This document shows, piece after piece, positions 56,173-64,000 of a stretch of DNA of 64,000 bases. The position numbers and the translations under genes are program-made. Positions within the stretch are counted from its first letter, which is position 1, and every line of letters starts with the position of its first letter. The stretch is from Phyllobacterium phragmitis (lineage in GTDB: Bacteria > Pseudomonadota > Alphaproteobacteria > Rhizobiales > Rhizobiaceae): NCBI RefSeq assembly GCF_002980495.1, contig NZ_PVBR01000005.1, forward strand, positions 1 through 64,000, written 5' to 3'. Under the pieces are notes generated by a model. That model was given only the letters and a program-made list of their open reading frames with translations, did no database searches and was not told the DNA's origin.

Positions 56173-56967
56173 CTATGCATCACGGTTTACCCTACCCCCC
56201 GCTCCTGCAAGCTCTGAAAGCGCCTTTGCCGCCTTCACCAGCAGCTCCGTGGTCTGTCCGATATCGGGCGCATTCGGCGCGTTGACGAGGGTGATATAGG
56301 GGCAGGTGAGCGCGGCCAGCGCCCGCCCGTCGGGCGCGAGGATGGGGGCTGAAAGATTATAGACCCCTGCCGTCTGTGCGCTGGCCATGATTTCGTAGCC
56401 GCGTTCACGGATCGTATCCAGGCGGGCATCGAAATCAGGCGGCTGGACCGTGTCGTCCGCCCGGCGCTCATATTCCGTGATCATCATGGCGCGTTCCTCC
56501 GGTGAGCGGAAGGCGAGAAGCACATGACCGGAGCCGGTATTGAAAAGGCCGATATGGGAGCCGACGCGGATCGAGATGCCCCAATAACCGGGAGCCTCCT
56601 GCTGGGCGATCACCACGGCGGCGCCGCGGTCGAACACTGCGAGCTGATTGGCCTGCCGGGTCTTCATGGCGAGTTCGCGCATGATCGGCGTGGCGTAGGA
56701 GGCAAGGCGGCGCACCGGTGTATGGAGCTGCGCCAGGCCGAACAGCTTCAATGTCAGCGAGAAACGGTCGCCGTCGAGGCGCGTGACATAGCCGCGGCGT
56801 ACCAGCCGATCGAGCATACGGTAGAATTCATTCGGGCTGCGGCCGAGCTCCTTGGCGATTTCGGCCTGTGTCAGCCCACCGTCGATGCCGGCAAGGAGTT
56901 CCAGAATATCCAGTCCCTTGTCGAGCGCTGGCGCACGGTATCGATCGCTGTCCTCGTCGTCGGACAT
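56173..56967 (-). CDS. IclR-family transcriptional regulator
   Basis: A 264-residue regulator with an N-terminal winged HTH (LDILELLAGIDGGLTQAEIA then FYRMLDRLVRRGYVTR) and the IclR effector domain (SGHVLLAFRSPEER, YEIMASAQTAGVYNLSAPIL). It is divergent from the sugar transporter operon, with 167 bases between starts, and probably controls it in response to a sugar or sugar acid. The ATG has GGGAGGAATC in front. Confidence 0.87.
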   Translation of the reverse strand: MSDDEDSDRYRAPALDKGLDILELLAGIDGGLTQAEIAKELGRSPNEFYRMLDRLVRRGYVTRLDGDRFSLTLKLFGLAQLHTPVRRLASYATPIMRELAMKTRQANQLAVFDRGAAVVIAQQEAPGYWGISIRVGSHIGLFNTGSGHVLLAFRSPEERAMMITEYERRADDTVQPPDFDARLDTIRERGYEIMASAQTAGVYNLSAPILAPDGRALAALTCPYITLVNAPNAPDIGQTTELLVKAAKALSELAGAGGRVNRDA

Positions 56968-56982
56968 GATTCCTCCCCTGTG

Positions 56983-57052
56983 AATTTACCCTGTCATATA
57001 CGAAGAACGGTTTGGGCGAAAAGCAAATTCGTCGCTTGACGGCTGGTAAATT
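56983..57052. promoter_or_regulatory. Candidate IclR operator half-sites
   Basis: AATTTACC (56983-56990) and GGTAAATT (57045-57052) are inverted copies 54 bases apart in the divergent IclR/transporter promoter region. TTGACG lies between them near the second site. The arrangement fits a regulator acting on both genes, though the spacing is unusually wide. Confidence 0.4.
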
Positions 57053-57134
57053 AAATGTTTGCATATGAATGAAGCGCCCATATGTGAGAGTGCTCATGGG
57101 GATCGGCGGAGCGGTCGCCCAAAGGGAGGAAGTC

Positions 57135-58454
57135 ATGAAGAGATTGCTTACTGCCGCCTCGGCAGCAGCCATTGTTGTCGCACTGGCCAGCGCCGGTGCG
57201 TCGGCTGCGGAACTGCCCGGTCAATTCGAGGGACAGACGATCGACGCCAAGCTCATTGGCGGGCAGCAATATGAGGCGCTTTATCAGCGCATCGGGGAAT
57301 GGGAAAAGCTGACCGGCGCCAAGGTCAACATTCTCTCCAAGAAGAACCATTTCGAGCTCGACAAGGAAATCAAGTCCGACATCGCGGCCAATAGCCTGAA
57401 CTGGTGCGTGGGATCGAACCACTCGTCCTTCGCCCCGCAATATCCTGGCATCTATACCGACCTGACGCCCTTTATCCCGAAAGAGGAAATCGACGCTTTC
57501 GTGCCGTCGGTCATCAAGGCGGCGACGCTCGATGGCAAGCTCATCATGCTGCCGCGCGCGCAGTTCGACGTCTCGGCGCTCTATTTCCAGAAGAGCCTTT
57601 ATCAGGACGAGGCGAAGAAGAAGGCCTACAAGGCGAAATATGGCGAGGATCTGGTTCCGCCCGATACGTGGGACGAGGTAGCTCGGCAGGCGGAATTCTT
57701 CAGCAATCCGCCGACATTCTACGGCACGCAATTCGCCGGCAAGGAAGAGGCGATCAATGGCCGCTTCTACGAGATGCTGGTGGCGGATGGCGGTGAATAT
57801 ATCGATGCCGACGGCAAGCCTGCGTTCAATTCGGCGGCCGGCGTGCGGGCGCTCGACTGGTTCGTCAATCTCTACAAGGCAAAGGCCGTTCCGGTGGGCA
57901 CCACCAACTATCTCTGGGACGATCTGGGCCAGGGTTTCGCCTCCGGTTCGATCGCGCTCAACCTCGACTGGCCGGGTTGGGCGAGCTTCTTCAACGATCC
58001 GAAATCGTCGAAGATCGCCGGCAATGTCGGCGTCAAGGTGCAGCCGAAGGGCTCTTCGGGCAAGCGGACGGGCTGGTCCGGCTTCCATGGTTTCTCGGTA
58101 ACGGAAGCCTGCGCGAACAAGGAAGCGGCGGCTTCGCTCGTCTGGTGGCTCACCAACGAGGACAGCCAGAAGCTCGAATCCGCTGCCGGTCCGCTGCCCA
58201 CTCGTACTGCCGTCTGGGCGTATAATATCGAACAGGCGAAGGACGATCCGTATCGCACGGAAGTGCTGAAAACCTTCCAGGAAGCGTCGAAATACGCTTT
58301 CCCCGTGCCGCCGCTGGCGGAATGGATCGAGATTTCCAACGCGGTTTATCCGGAACTGCAGGCGGCAATCCTTGGCGACAAGACCTCGAAAGAGGCGCTT
58401 GATGCGGCTGCGAAGAAGGCGACTGCGATTCTTGAGGATGCGGGGAAGCTCTAG
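57135..58454 (+). CDS. Carbohydrate ABC transporter substrate-binding protein
   Basis: A 439-residue periplasmic binding protein of family 1. The signal peptide ends near AGASAAE. The mature part has RIGEWEKLTGAKVNILSKKN, NWCVGSNHSSFAPQYPGIY and GWSGFHGFSVTEACANKEAA. A strong Shine-Dalgarno (AAAGGGAGGAA) lies at 57135. It opens an operon with two permease genes, an ATPase gene and sugar-acid enzyme genes. The substrate is probably a deoxy sugar or related aldose, from context only. A family A palindrome separates it from the permease genes. Confidence 0.87.
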   Translation: MKRLLTAASAAAIVVALASAGASAAELPGQFEGQTIDAKLIGGQQYEALYQRIGEWEKLTGAKVNILSKKNHFELDKEIKSDIAANSLNWCVGSNHSSFAPQYPGIYTDLTPFIPKEEIDAFVPSVIKAATLDGKLIMLPRAQFDVSALYFQKSLYQDEAKKKAYKAKYGEDLVPPDTWDEVARQAEFFSNPPTFYGTQFAGKEEAINGRFYEMLVADGGEYIDADGKPAFNSAAGVRALDWFVNLYKAKAVPVGTTNYLWDDLGQGFASGSIALNLDWPGWASFFNDPKSSKIAGNVGVKVQPKGSSGKRTGWSGFHGFSVTEACANKEAAASLVWWLTNEDSQKLESAAGPLPTRTAVWAYNIEQAKDDPYRTEVLKTFQEASKYAFPVPPLAEWIEISNAVYPELQAAILGDKTSKEALDAAAKKATAILEDAGKL

Positions 58455-58487
58455 GAGCAGCTCCTGTTTTGATGGAACCGCGAGGCC

Positions 58488-58642
58488 CCCCCCTCTGTCC
58501 TGCCGGACATCTCCCCCACAAGGGGGGAGATTGGCCTGCAACAATGACGGCGCGACCTTGCAACGCCCGTGATTGGCAGTGGCGCTCATGCCAGCGTAAT
58601 CTCCCCCCTTGTGGGGGAGATGTCCGGCAGGACAGAGGGGGG
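58488..58642. repeat. 155-bp palindromic intergenic element, family A, copy 3
   Basis: 45-base inverted arms (58488-58532 and 58598-58642) with a 65-base centre. The core ATCTCCCCCACAAGGGGGGA is identical to copies 1 and 2. It occupies the gap between the binding-protein and permease genes, as copy 2 does in the polyol operon. The flanking GTTTTGATGGAACCGCGAGG is shared with copy 1. Confidence 0.92.
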
Positions 58643-58718
58643 TGAGATCGACAAGCACCGGCTCGATAATGAAAAGCAATTTCATGCCGCATGACATTCA
58701 GCGGGTACGAGATACGAA

Positions 58719-59612
58719 ATGAAATCCAGACTCCCTGCCCCAGTCCTTCTCCTGCTCCCGGCTATCATCGTGCTTGTCGCGGTCATCGTGGTGCCGCTGC
58801 TGTTTTCCTTCTATTCGAGCTTCACGCCGTTCCGGCTGACCCGCCCCGATAGTCTGTGGACGTTCATCGGCACCCGCAATTACACCAGAGTGCTGAGCAA
58901 TTGGGATTTCTGGGTGGCATTCGGGCGCACCATCCTGCTTCTCACCATCGCGCTCAATGCCGAAATGCTACTTGGGCTCGGACTGGCGATGCTGGTCAAC
59001 AAGGCGACGCACGGCCAGCGGCTCTTGCGCACCTTGATGATGTTCCCGATGATGTTCTCGCCCGTCCTCGTCGGCTTCCAGTTCAAATTCCTGTTCAACG
59101 ACAATATCGGCCTCGTCAACAATGCGCTGCAATCGCTGGGGCTCACCGATCAGGCCATACCGTGGCTGATCAACGGCAATCTGGCGCTGTTTTCCATCAT
59201 CGTCGCCGAGGTCTGGTCTTCCACCTCCGTCTTCGCCATCCTGATCCTGGCCGGGCTTCTCGCCATGCCGCAGGAGCCGGTCGAGGCGGCGCGCGTCGAT
59301 GGGTGTACGCCGTGGCAGACATTCCGCTATGTCACCTGGCCGTTCGTGATGCCATTTGCCTTCATCGCCATGACCATCCGCTCCCTCGATGTGGCGCGCG
59401 CCTATGACATCGTCAAGATCATGACCGACGGCGGTCCGGCGGGGCGAACGGAGCTGTTGTGGACCCTGATTGGCCGGACGGCCTATAGCGATGCGAGGAT
59501 GGGGCTGGCCAATGCCATGGCCTATGTCTCGATCCTGCTATCCATCCTTTTCACCGTTTATTTCTTCAGAAAACTGGCCGCCGCGCGCCAGCAAATCGGA
59601 GCGGAGTGGTAA
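58719..59612 (+). CDS. Carbohydrate ABC transporter permease (MalF type)
   Basis: A 297-residue six-helix permease. The EAA loop reads EAARVDGCTPWQTFRYVTWP. Helix-rich segments begin at LLLLPAIIVLVAVIVVPLL. Its stop lies one base before the start of the partner permease, so the pair is coupled. It lies downstream of the family A repeat, which separates it from the binding-protein gene. Confidence 0.9.
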   Translation: MKSRLPAPVLLLLPAIIVLVAVIVVPLLFSFYSSFTPFRLTRPDSLWTFIGTRNYTRVLSNWDFWVAFGRTILLLTIALNAEMLLGLGLAMLVNKATHGQRLLRTLMMFPMMFSPVLVGFQFKFLFNDNIGLVNNALQSLGLTDQAIPWLINGNLALFSIIVAEVWSSTSVFAILILAGLLAMPQEPVEAARVDGCTPWQTFRYVTWPFVMPFAFIAMTIRSLDVARAYDIVKIMTDGGPAGRTELLWTLIGRTAYSDARMGLANAMAYVSILLSILFTVYFFRKLAAARQQIGAEW

Positions 59613-59613
59613 G

Positions 59614-60483
59614 ATGGAAGGCAGCAACAGCTCCTATCGCGTCAAACGCCGGATCCTGAACATCATCCATCTCATCGGCCTCTTCCTGGCGATGCTGGTG
59701 ATCTGCCTGCCGGGCGTCTGGGTCATCCTCAATTCGCTGCGCCCGACCGTCGAGATCATGGCGAAACCGCCGGTGTGGATTCCGACGCAATTGTCGCTCG
59801 ATGCCTATCGCGCCATGTTCGGCGGCGCCGGGCAGGGCGGCGTGCCTGTATGGGATTATTTCCGCAATTCGCTGATCATTTCGATCACCTCGACGCTGAT
59901 CGCGCTCGCCATCGGCATGGCCGGCGGCTACGCCTTTGCACGCTACCGCTTCAAGGCGAAGTCGGCGATCTTCCTCGGCTTCATGCTGACGCGTGCGGTG
60001 CCGGGCATCGCCCTGTCGCTGCCGTTGTTCATGATCTATGCCAGGATCGGCATCATCGACACGCATTTCGGGCTGATCCTGACCTATGTCGCCCTTAACG
60101 TGCCTTTCACCATCTGGCTGATCGACGGCTTCTTCCGGCAGGTGCCACGCGATCTCGCCGAAGCGGCGCAGATCGACGGCTGCACCCGCTGGCAGGCCTT
60201 CTGGCAGGTGGAGTTTCCGCTGGCCGGTCCCGGCATCGCGTCGGCGGGCATCTTCGCCTTCCTGACGTCCTGGAACGAATATGCGCTTGCCTCGCAGCTT
60301 ACCCGCTCGGTCAATTCCAAAACGCTGCCCGTCGGGCTTCTCGATTACACCGCCGAGTTCACCATCGACTGGCGCGGCATGTGCGCGCTTGCCGTCGTCA
60401 TGATCGTGCCGGCGCTGATCCTCACCTTCATCGTCCAGAAGCATCTGGTCTCCGGCCTCACCTTCGGCGCGGTAAAAGGATAA
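59614..60483 (+). CDS. Carbohydrate ABC transporter permease (MalG type)
   Basis: A 289-residue six-helix permease with EAA loop [20 protein letters not shown] and C-terminus [16 protein letters not shown] 59614 immediately follows the previous permease stop. The longer frame from 59470 lies inside the partner gene and was rejected. The ATPase gene begins 4 bases after its stop. Confidence 0.9.
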   Translation: MEGSNSSYRVKRRILNIIHLIGLFLAMLVICLPGVWVILNSLRPTVEIMAKPPVWIPTQLSLDAYRAMFGGAGQGGVPVWDYFRNSLIISITSTLIALAIGMAGGYAFARYRFKAKSAIFLGFMLTRAVPGIALSLPLFMIYARIGIIDTHFGLILTYVALNVPFTIWLIDGFFRQVPRDLAEAAQIDGCTRWQAFWQVEFPLAGPGIASAGIFAFLTSWNEYALASQLTRSVNSKTLPVGLLDYTAEFTIDWRGMCALAVVMIVPALILTFIVQKHLVSGLTFGAVKG

Positions 60484-60487
60484 TTGC

Positions 60488-61585
60488 ATGGCTCCTGTAT
60501 CGCTTAGGAAAATCGTCAAACGCTACGGCAATGTCGAAGTCGTGCATGGCATCGACCTCGATGTGGCCGACGGGGAATTCGTGGCGCTGGTCGGTCCGTC
60601 CGGCTGCGGAAAATCGACCACGCTGCGCATGATCGCGGGCCTCGAGGATATCAGCGGCGGCTTGCTGGAAATCGGCGGCAAAACGGTCAATGACCTGCCG
60701 CCGCGGGCGCGCAATATTTCCATGGTGTTCCAATCCTACGCGCTCTATCCGCATATGACGGTGCGCGAGAATATGGGCTTTTCGCTGAAGATCGCCAAGC
60801 GCCCGCAAGCGGAAATCGACGAGCGCGTCGCGGAAGCGGCGGGTATTCTCGACATGAAGCCGCTGTTGGAGCGCCGCCCGTCGCAGCTTTCCGGCGGCCA
60901 GCGCCAGCGCGTCGCGATGGGGCGGGCCATCGTGCGCCAGCCGGAAGTGTTCCTTTTCGACGAGCCGCTGTCCAATCTCGACGCCAAGCTTCGCACCCAG
61001 ATGCGCACCGAGATCAAGAAGCTGCACGCCAAGGTCAAATCGACGATCATCTATGTGACGCATGACCAGGTCGAGGCGATGACGCTTTCGGACCGCATCG
61101 TCATCATGCGCGACGGCCATATCGAGCAGATCGGCACGCCGGATGAGGTGTTCCGCTTTCCAGCGACGCGCTTTGTCGCGGGCTTCATCGGCTCGCCGCC
61201 GATGAATCTTGAGGAAGCGACGGTCGATGACGGCAAGCTGGTTTTCAATTCAGGCGACAGCCTGCCATTGCCGGTTCAGTTTCGCCAGCGCGTGACGGCG
61301 GGCCAGAAGGTCGTCTTCGGTCTCAGGCCAGACGATATCTATCCGGCCGGGCACGGCCTTTCCTCGGCCGCCGCGACCGATATACATCAGCTCGACCTGC
61401 CGGTTTCGATCACGGAGCCGCTCGGCAACGAGACATTGGTTTTCGTCGAGTTCAACAAGCGGGATTGGGTGTCGCGGATGCTCAATCCAAAGGCATTGGC
61501 GACGGGAGAAAAAGTCACGATGAGCCTCGACCTGTCGCAGGCGCATCTGTTCTCCACCGAAACGGGCCGGACCCTGAGGGACTGA
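60488..61585 (+). CDS. Sugar ABC transporter ATP-binding protein (UgpC/MsmK type)
   Basis: A 365-residue ATPase with Walker [10 protein letters not shown], signature [16 protein letters not shown], Walker [13 protein letters not shown] and a C-terminal TOBE/regulatory domain. Similar to the SmoK-like ATPase at 26826 in core motifs but with a different C-terminus (ending [15 protein letters not shown]). It energises the adjacent permease pair. The dehydratase gene begins one base after its stop. Confidence 0.9.
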   Translation: MAPVSLRKIVKRYGNVEVVHGIDLDVADGEFVALVGPSGCGKSTTLRMIAGLEDISGGLLEIGGKTVNDLPPRARNISMVFQSYALYPHMTVRENMGFSLKIAKRPQAEIDERVAEAAGILDMKPLLERRPSQLSGGQRQRVAMGRAIVRQPEVFLFDEPLSNLDAKLRTQMRTEIKKLHAKVKSTIIYVTHDQVEAMTLSDRIVIMRDGHIEQIGTPDEVFRFPATRFVAGFIGSPPMNLEEATVDDGKLVFNSGDSLPLPVQFRQRVTAGQKVVFGLRPDDIYPAGHGLSSAAATDIHQLDLPVSITEPLGNETLVFVEFNKRDWVSRMLNPKALATGEKVTMSLDLSQAHLFSTETGRTLRD

Positions 61586-61586
61586 C

Positions 61587-62699
61587 ATGGCGCGGATAGA
61601 AAAAATCGAATTGCGCATGGTCGATCTGCCGCCCAAGACGTTGCGGACGGATGCCATCCAGAGTTTTGTCAGCCAAGAAACGCCCATCGTCACCATCACT
61701 GATTCCGACGGCGCGACGGGAACCGGCTACAGCTATACGATCGGCACGGGCGGCTCGTCCGTCATGCGGCTTCTGTCGGACCATCTAGCGCCACGTCTCC
61801 TTGGTGAGGATGCCGACCGGATCGAGGCGATCTGGCGCAAGCTGGAATTCGCCACCCATGCCACGACGATCGGCGCGATCACGGCGCTGGCGCTGGCCGC
61901 GATCGATATAGCGCTGTGGGACCTCAGGGCGAAGAAGCAGAACCTGCCTTTGTGGAAGCTCGCCGGCGGGGCCAAGGATCGCTGTCCGCTCTATACGACC
62001 GAGGGCGGCTGGCTGCACATCGAAAAACAGGCGCTGGTCGAGGATGCGCTTGCCGCGAAGGAGAAGGGCTTTCGTGGATCCAAGGTGAAGATCGGACGGC
62101 CGCACGGTTCGGAAGATCTCGACCGTCTCTCCGCGATGCGCGATGCGCTCGGGCCCGGTTTCGAGATCATGACCGACGCCAATCAGGGTTTTACGCTCGA
62201 CGAGGCGATCCGCCGTTCGCATGTGCTGCGCGATATCGATCTTGCATGGCTGGAGGAGCCGCTTCCCGCCGACGATATCGACGGGCATGTCAGGCTTTCG
62301 GCGGCAACAGCTACGCCGGTGGCAGTCGGCGAATCGCTCTATTCGATCCGCCATTTCCGCGAATATATGCAGAAGGGCGCCTGCTCCATCGTGCAGGTCG
62401 ACGTTGCGCGCATCGGCGGCATCACGCCGTGGCTGAAGGTGGCGCATCTGGCGGAAAGCTTCGATATTCCCGTCTGTCCGCATTTCCTGATGGAACTGCA
62501 TGTGAGCCTTGTCTGCGCGGTGCCGAATGGGAAATATGTCGAATATATTCCGCAGCTCGACGATCTGACGCAGAGCTCGATGCGCATCGAGGGCGGCCAC
62601 GCGATCGCGCCGGATGCGCCTGGTATCGGCATCGATTGGGACTGGGATGCGTTGCGTTCCCGCAGCATTGCCGAATTCACCAGTGAAATCCGGGCTTGA
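61587..62699 (+). CDS. Enolase-superfamily sugar-acid dehydratase (mandelate racemase type)
   Basis: A 370-residue enzyme of the mandelate racemase/muconate lactonising superfamily. The catalytic lysine motif is KVKIG, metal ligands lie in IMTDANQGF, LEEPLP and VAVGES, and the general base region is VCPHFLMELH. An N-terminal capping domain carries GYSYTIGTGGSSV. Such enzymes dehydrate aldonic or aldaric acids. With the lactonase and mutarotase nearby, a rhamnonate- or fuconate-type substrate is plausible, but the exact acid cannot be read from the sequence. Confidence 0.84.
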   Translation: MARIEKIELRMVDLPPKTLRTDAIQSFVSQETPIVTITDSDGATGTGYSYTIGTGGSSVMRLLSDHLAPRLLGEDADRIEAIWRKLEFATHATTIGAITALALAAIDIALWDLRAKKQNLPLWKLAGGAKDRCPLYTTEGGWLHIEKQALVEDALAAKEKGFRGSKVKIGRPHGSEDLDRLSAMRDALGPGFEIMTDANQGFTLDEAIRRSHVLRDIDLAWLEEPLPADDIDGHVRLSAATATPVAVGESLYSIRHFREYMQKGACSIVQVDVARIGGITPWLKVAHLAESFDIPVCPHFLMELHVSLVCAVPNGKYVEYIPQLDDLTQSSMRIEGGHAIAPDAPGIGIDWDWDALRSRSIAEFTSEIRA

Positions 62700-62709
62700 G
62701 GGGGCGTCC

Positions 62710-63039
62710 ATGCAACGAATGGGGATGATCATCGGTCTCAATGCGGAGAAGATTGCCGAATACAAGCGCCTTCACGCCACTGTCTGGCCGGAAATCCTGG
62801 CGCTGATCTCAAGCTGCAATATTCGCAATTATTCGATCTTCCTGCGCGAGCCGGAAAATCTGCTTTTCGGCTATTGGGAATATCACGGAAGCGATTTTGC
62901 CGCCGACATGGCGAAGATGGCCGCCGATCCGAAAAACCAGGAATGGTGGTCGGTCTGCATGCCTTGCCAAGTGCCGCTTTCAACCCGCAAAGAGGGTGAA
63001 TGGTGGGCGATGATGGATGAGGTGTTTCATGTTGATTGA
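62710..63039 (+). CDS. L-rhamnose mutarotase-like protein
   Basis: A 109-residue protein of the RhaM/RhaU (YiiL) family, which interconverts anomers of L-rhamnose. Family features are the early YKRLHATVWPEI with a catalytic histidine, FGYWEYHGSDF, and the WW near the C-terminus. It starts 10 bases after the dehydratase gene. It supports a 6-deoxy-sugar substrate for the locus. Confidence 0.86.
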   Translation: MQRMGMIIGLNAEKIAEYKRLHATVWPEILALISSCNIRNYSIFLREPENLLFGYWEYHGSDFAADMAKMAADPKNQEWWSVCMPCQVPLSTRKEGEWWAMMDEVFHVD

Positions 63040-63053
63040 AGTGGGCGCGAATA

Positions 63054-63262
63054 CCCCTCATCCGACCTCGCACAGCCTGTTCTCGGGCTTGCCGGAGGCA
63101 AGACCCGGGGGCGAGGCCACCTTCTCCCACAAGGGGAGAAGGAATGGCTGCACGAATGTGGACGCCAATTGCGTACGTTGGTGTTTGGCAGTTAGGTCAA
63201 TGCAGTCTTCCTCCCTTCTCCCCTTGTGGGAGAAGGTGGCCGCGAAGCGGTCGGATGAGGGG
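63054..63262. repeat. Palindromic intergenic repeat, family C
   Basis: CCCCTCATCCGA and TCGGATGAGGGG mark the ends. Inner arms CCACCTTCTCCCACAAGGGG and CCCCTTGTGGGAGAAGGTGG face each other around a 67-base centre. The core resembles family A (CCCACAAGGGG) but the ends differ. It fills the gap between the mutarotase and Gfo/Idh genes. Confidence 0.88.
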
Positions 63263-63288
63263 TTTCGGCTCAGTTTTGGAGTATTCAA

Positions 63289-64000
63289 GTGACCTTTGAT
63301 CCAAAAACTCTCGTGCAGTCCTGGCCGCTGCCCGCCAATCCGCGTCCCATCGTGACGTTCGGCGCGGGTTCCATCGTGGGCGATGCGCATTATCCGGCTT
63401 ACCGGAAGGGCGGCTTCCCGATTGCCGGCCTTTTCGATCCCGATGGGGCCAAGGCGCGCAAGTTGGCCGATGCGTGGAACGTGACGGCGTTTTCCTCGAT
63501 TGGCGAAGCGGCGGCGGTGGAGAATGCGGTGTTCGACCTGGCGACGCCGCCAGGCCGTCACGCGGAGGTTCTAAGGGCGTTGCCGGATGGGGCGACCGTG
63601 CTCATCCAGAAGCCGATGGGCAACACGCTGGAAGAGGCGAAGGAGATACTTTCGGTCTGCCGTGAGAAGAAGCTCATCGCGGCGATCAATTTCCAGCTGC
63701 GCTTCGCGCCGATGATGCTGGCATTGAAGGATGCGATCGCCAAGGGGTGGCTCGGCGAGGTGATCGATTTCGATGCCTGGCTGGCGCTCGATACGCCGTG
63801 GCAACTCTGGCCGTTCCTGAATGGCCTGCCGCGTGTCGAGATTGCCATGCATTCGATCCATTATCTCGATCTGATCCGGCAACTGCTCGGCGATCCCATG
63901 GGGGTTCATGCGAAGACGCTGGGGCACCCCAACCACAAAGTGGCGCAGACCCGCACCAGTGCCATTCTCGATTATGGCGACAGGGTACGCTGTGCGCTGT
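63289..64000 (+). CDS. Gfo/Idh/MocA family oxidoreductase (partial, runs off the window)
   Basis: A reading frame open to the window end, so only the first ~237 residues are seen. The N-terminal Rossmann motif is VTFGAGSIVGDAHYPAY, followed by AGLFDPDGAKARKLAD, the family EKP-like motif as IQKPMGNTLEEA, and NFQLRFAPMMLAL. The start is a GTG just after the family C repeat. It is probably the NAD(P)-dependent dehydrogenase of the sugar locus, which otherwise lacks one. It is unlike the Gfo/Idh protein at 5434. Confidence 0.83.
   Translation, partial: MTFDPKTLVQSWPLPANPRPIVTFGAGSIVGDAHYPAYRKGGFPIAGLFDPDGAKARKLADAWNVTAFSSIGEAAAVENAVFDLATPPGRHAEVLRALPDGATVLIQKPMGNTLEEAKEILSVCREKKLIAAINFQLRFAPMMLALKDAIAKGWLGEVIDFDAWLALDTPWQLWPFLNGLPRVEIAMHSIHYLDLIRQLLGDPMGVHAKTLGHPNHKVAQTRTSAILDYGDRVRCAL

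Overview
The window looks like a GC-rich chromosomal segment from a Hyphomicrobiales (Rhizobiales) alphaproteobacterium of the Rhizobiaceae/Brucellaceae type. The evidence is the gene order rplU-rpmA-obgE-proB-proA-nadD-rsfS-rlmH-envC-like-ctpA-deacetylase-rppH, a PrsDE-type secretion pair next to a GH16 glycanase, a smo-type polyol operon, a TGA-N9-TCA iron box of the kind read by RirA, and many short palindromic intergenic repeats. The genus cannot be fixed from sequence reading alone.

Layout. 1-5.4 kb: initiator tRNA-fMet with its terminator, then a secreted RTX/GH16 glycanase followed by its probable type I ABC exporter and membrane fusion protein. 5.4-15.7 kb: a ThuA-like/Gfo-Idh pair, a copper-type MerR regulator, a fused molybdopterin-binding/MobA-like protein, a BCCT osmolyte transporter, an MgtC-like protein, a DUF4336 protein and a long FadE-like acyl-CoA dehydrogenase. 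15.8-22.1 kb: a hydroxamate-siderophore uptake block (AraC regulator, TonB receptor with an iron box, FhuD, double-length FhuB) that lacks an ATPase. 22.4-31.8 kb: a polyol catabolic operon with a SorC/DeoR-type regulator, SmoEFGK-like ABC transporter, two short-chain dehydrogenases, a HAD phosphatase and an FGGY kinase with the D-ribulokinase TCSLV motif.

31.8-42.8 kb: a complete VirB-type type IV secretion operon on the minus strand, read virB1-2-3-4-5-(lipoprotein/virB7)-6-8-9-10-11. It ends in an unknown exported protein coupled to virB11 and an adjacent SAM methyltransferase. No VirD4, relaxase, integrase or transposase is visible. The operon lies next to tRNA-Ser(CGA). Its upstream region holds two good dyads and its middle contains a 12-G tract.

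43.2-55.1 kb: the conserved housekeeping block, with a possible attenuator before rplU and a likely CTG start for rsfS. 55.1-64.0 kb: a sugar or sugar-acid catabolic locus with a lactonase-like amidohydrolase, IclR regulator, ABC transporter, enolase-superfamily dehydratase, L-rhamnose-mutarotase-like protein and a Gfo/Idh dehydrogenase cut by the window end.

Three families of palindromic repeats punctuate the operons. The most striking is a roughly 157-bp element with 45-bp inverted arms. It occurs three times, and two copies sit in the same slot: directly after the binding-protein gene and before the first permease gene of two unrelated ABC operons. No CRISPR array, insertion sequence or prophage was found.
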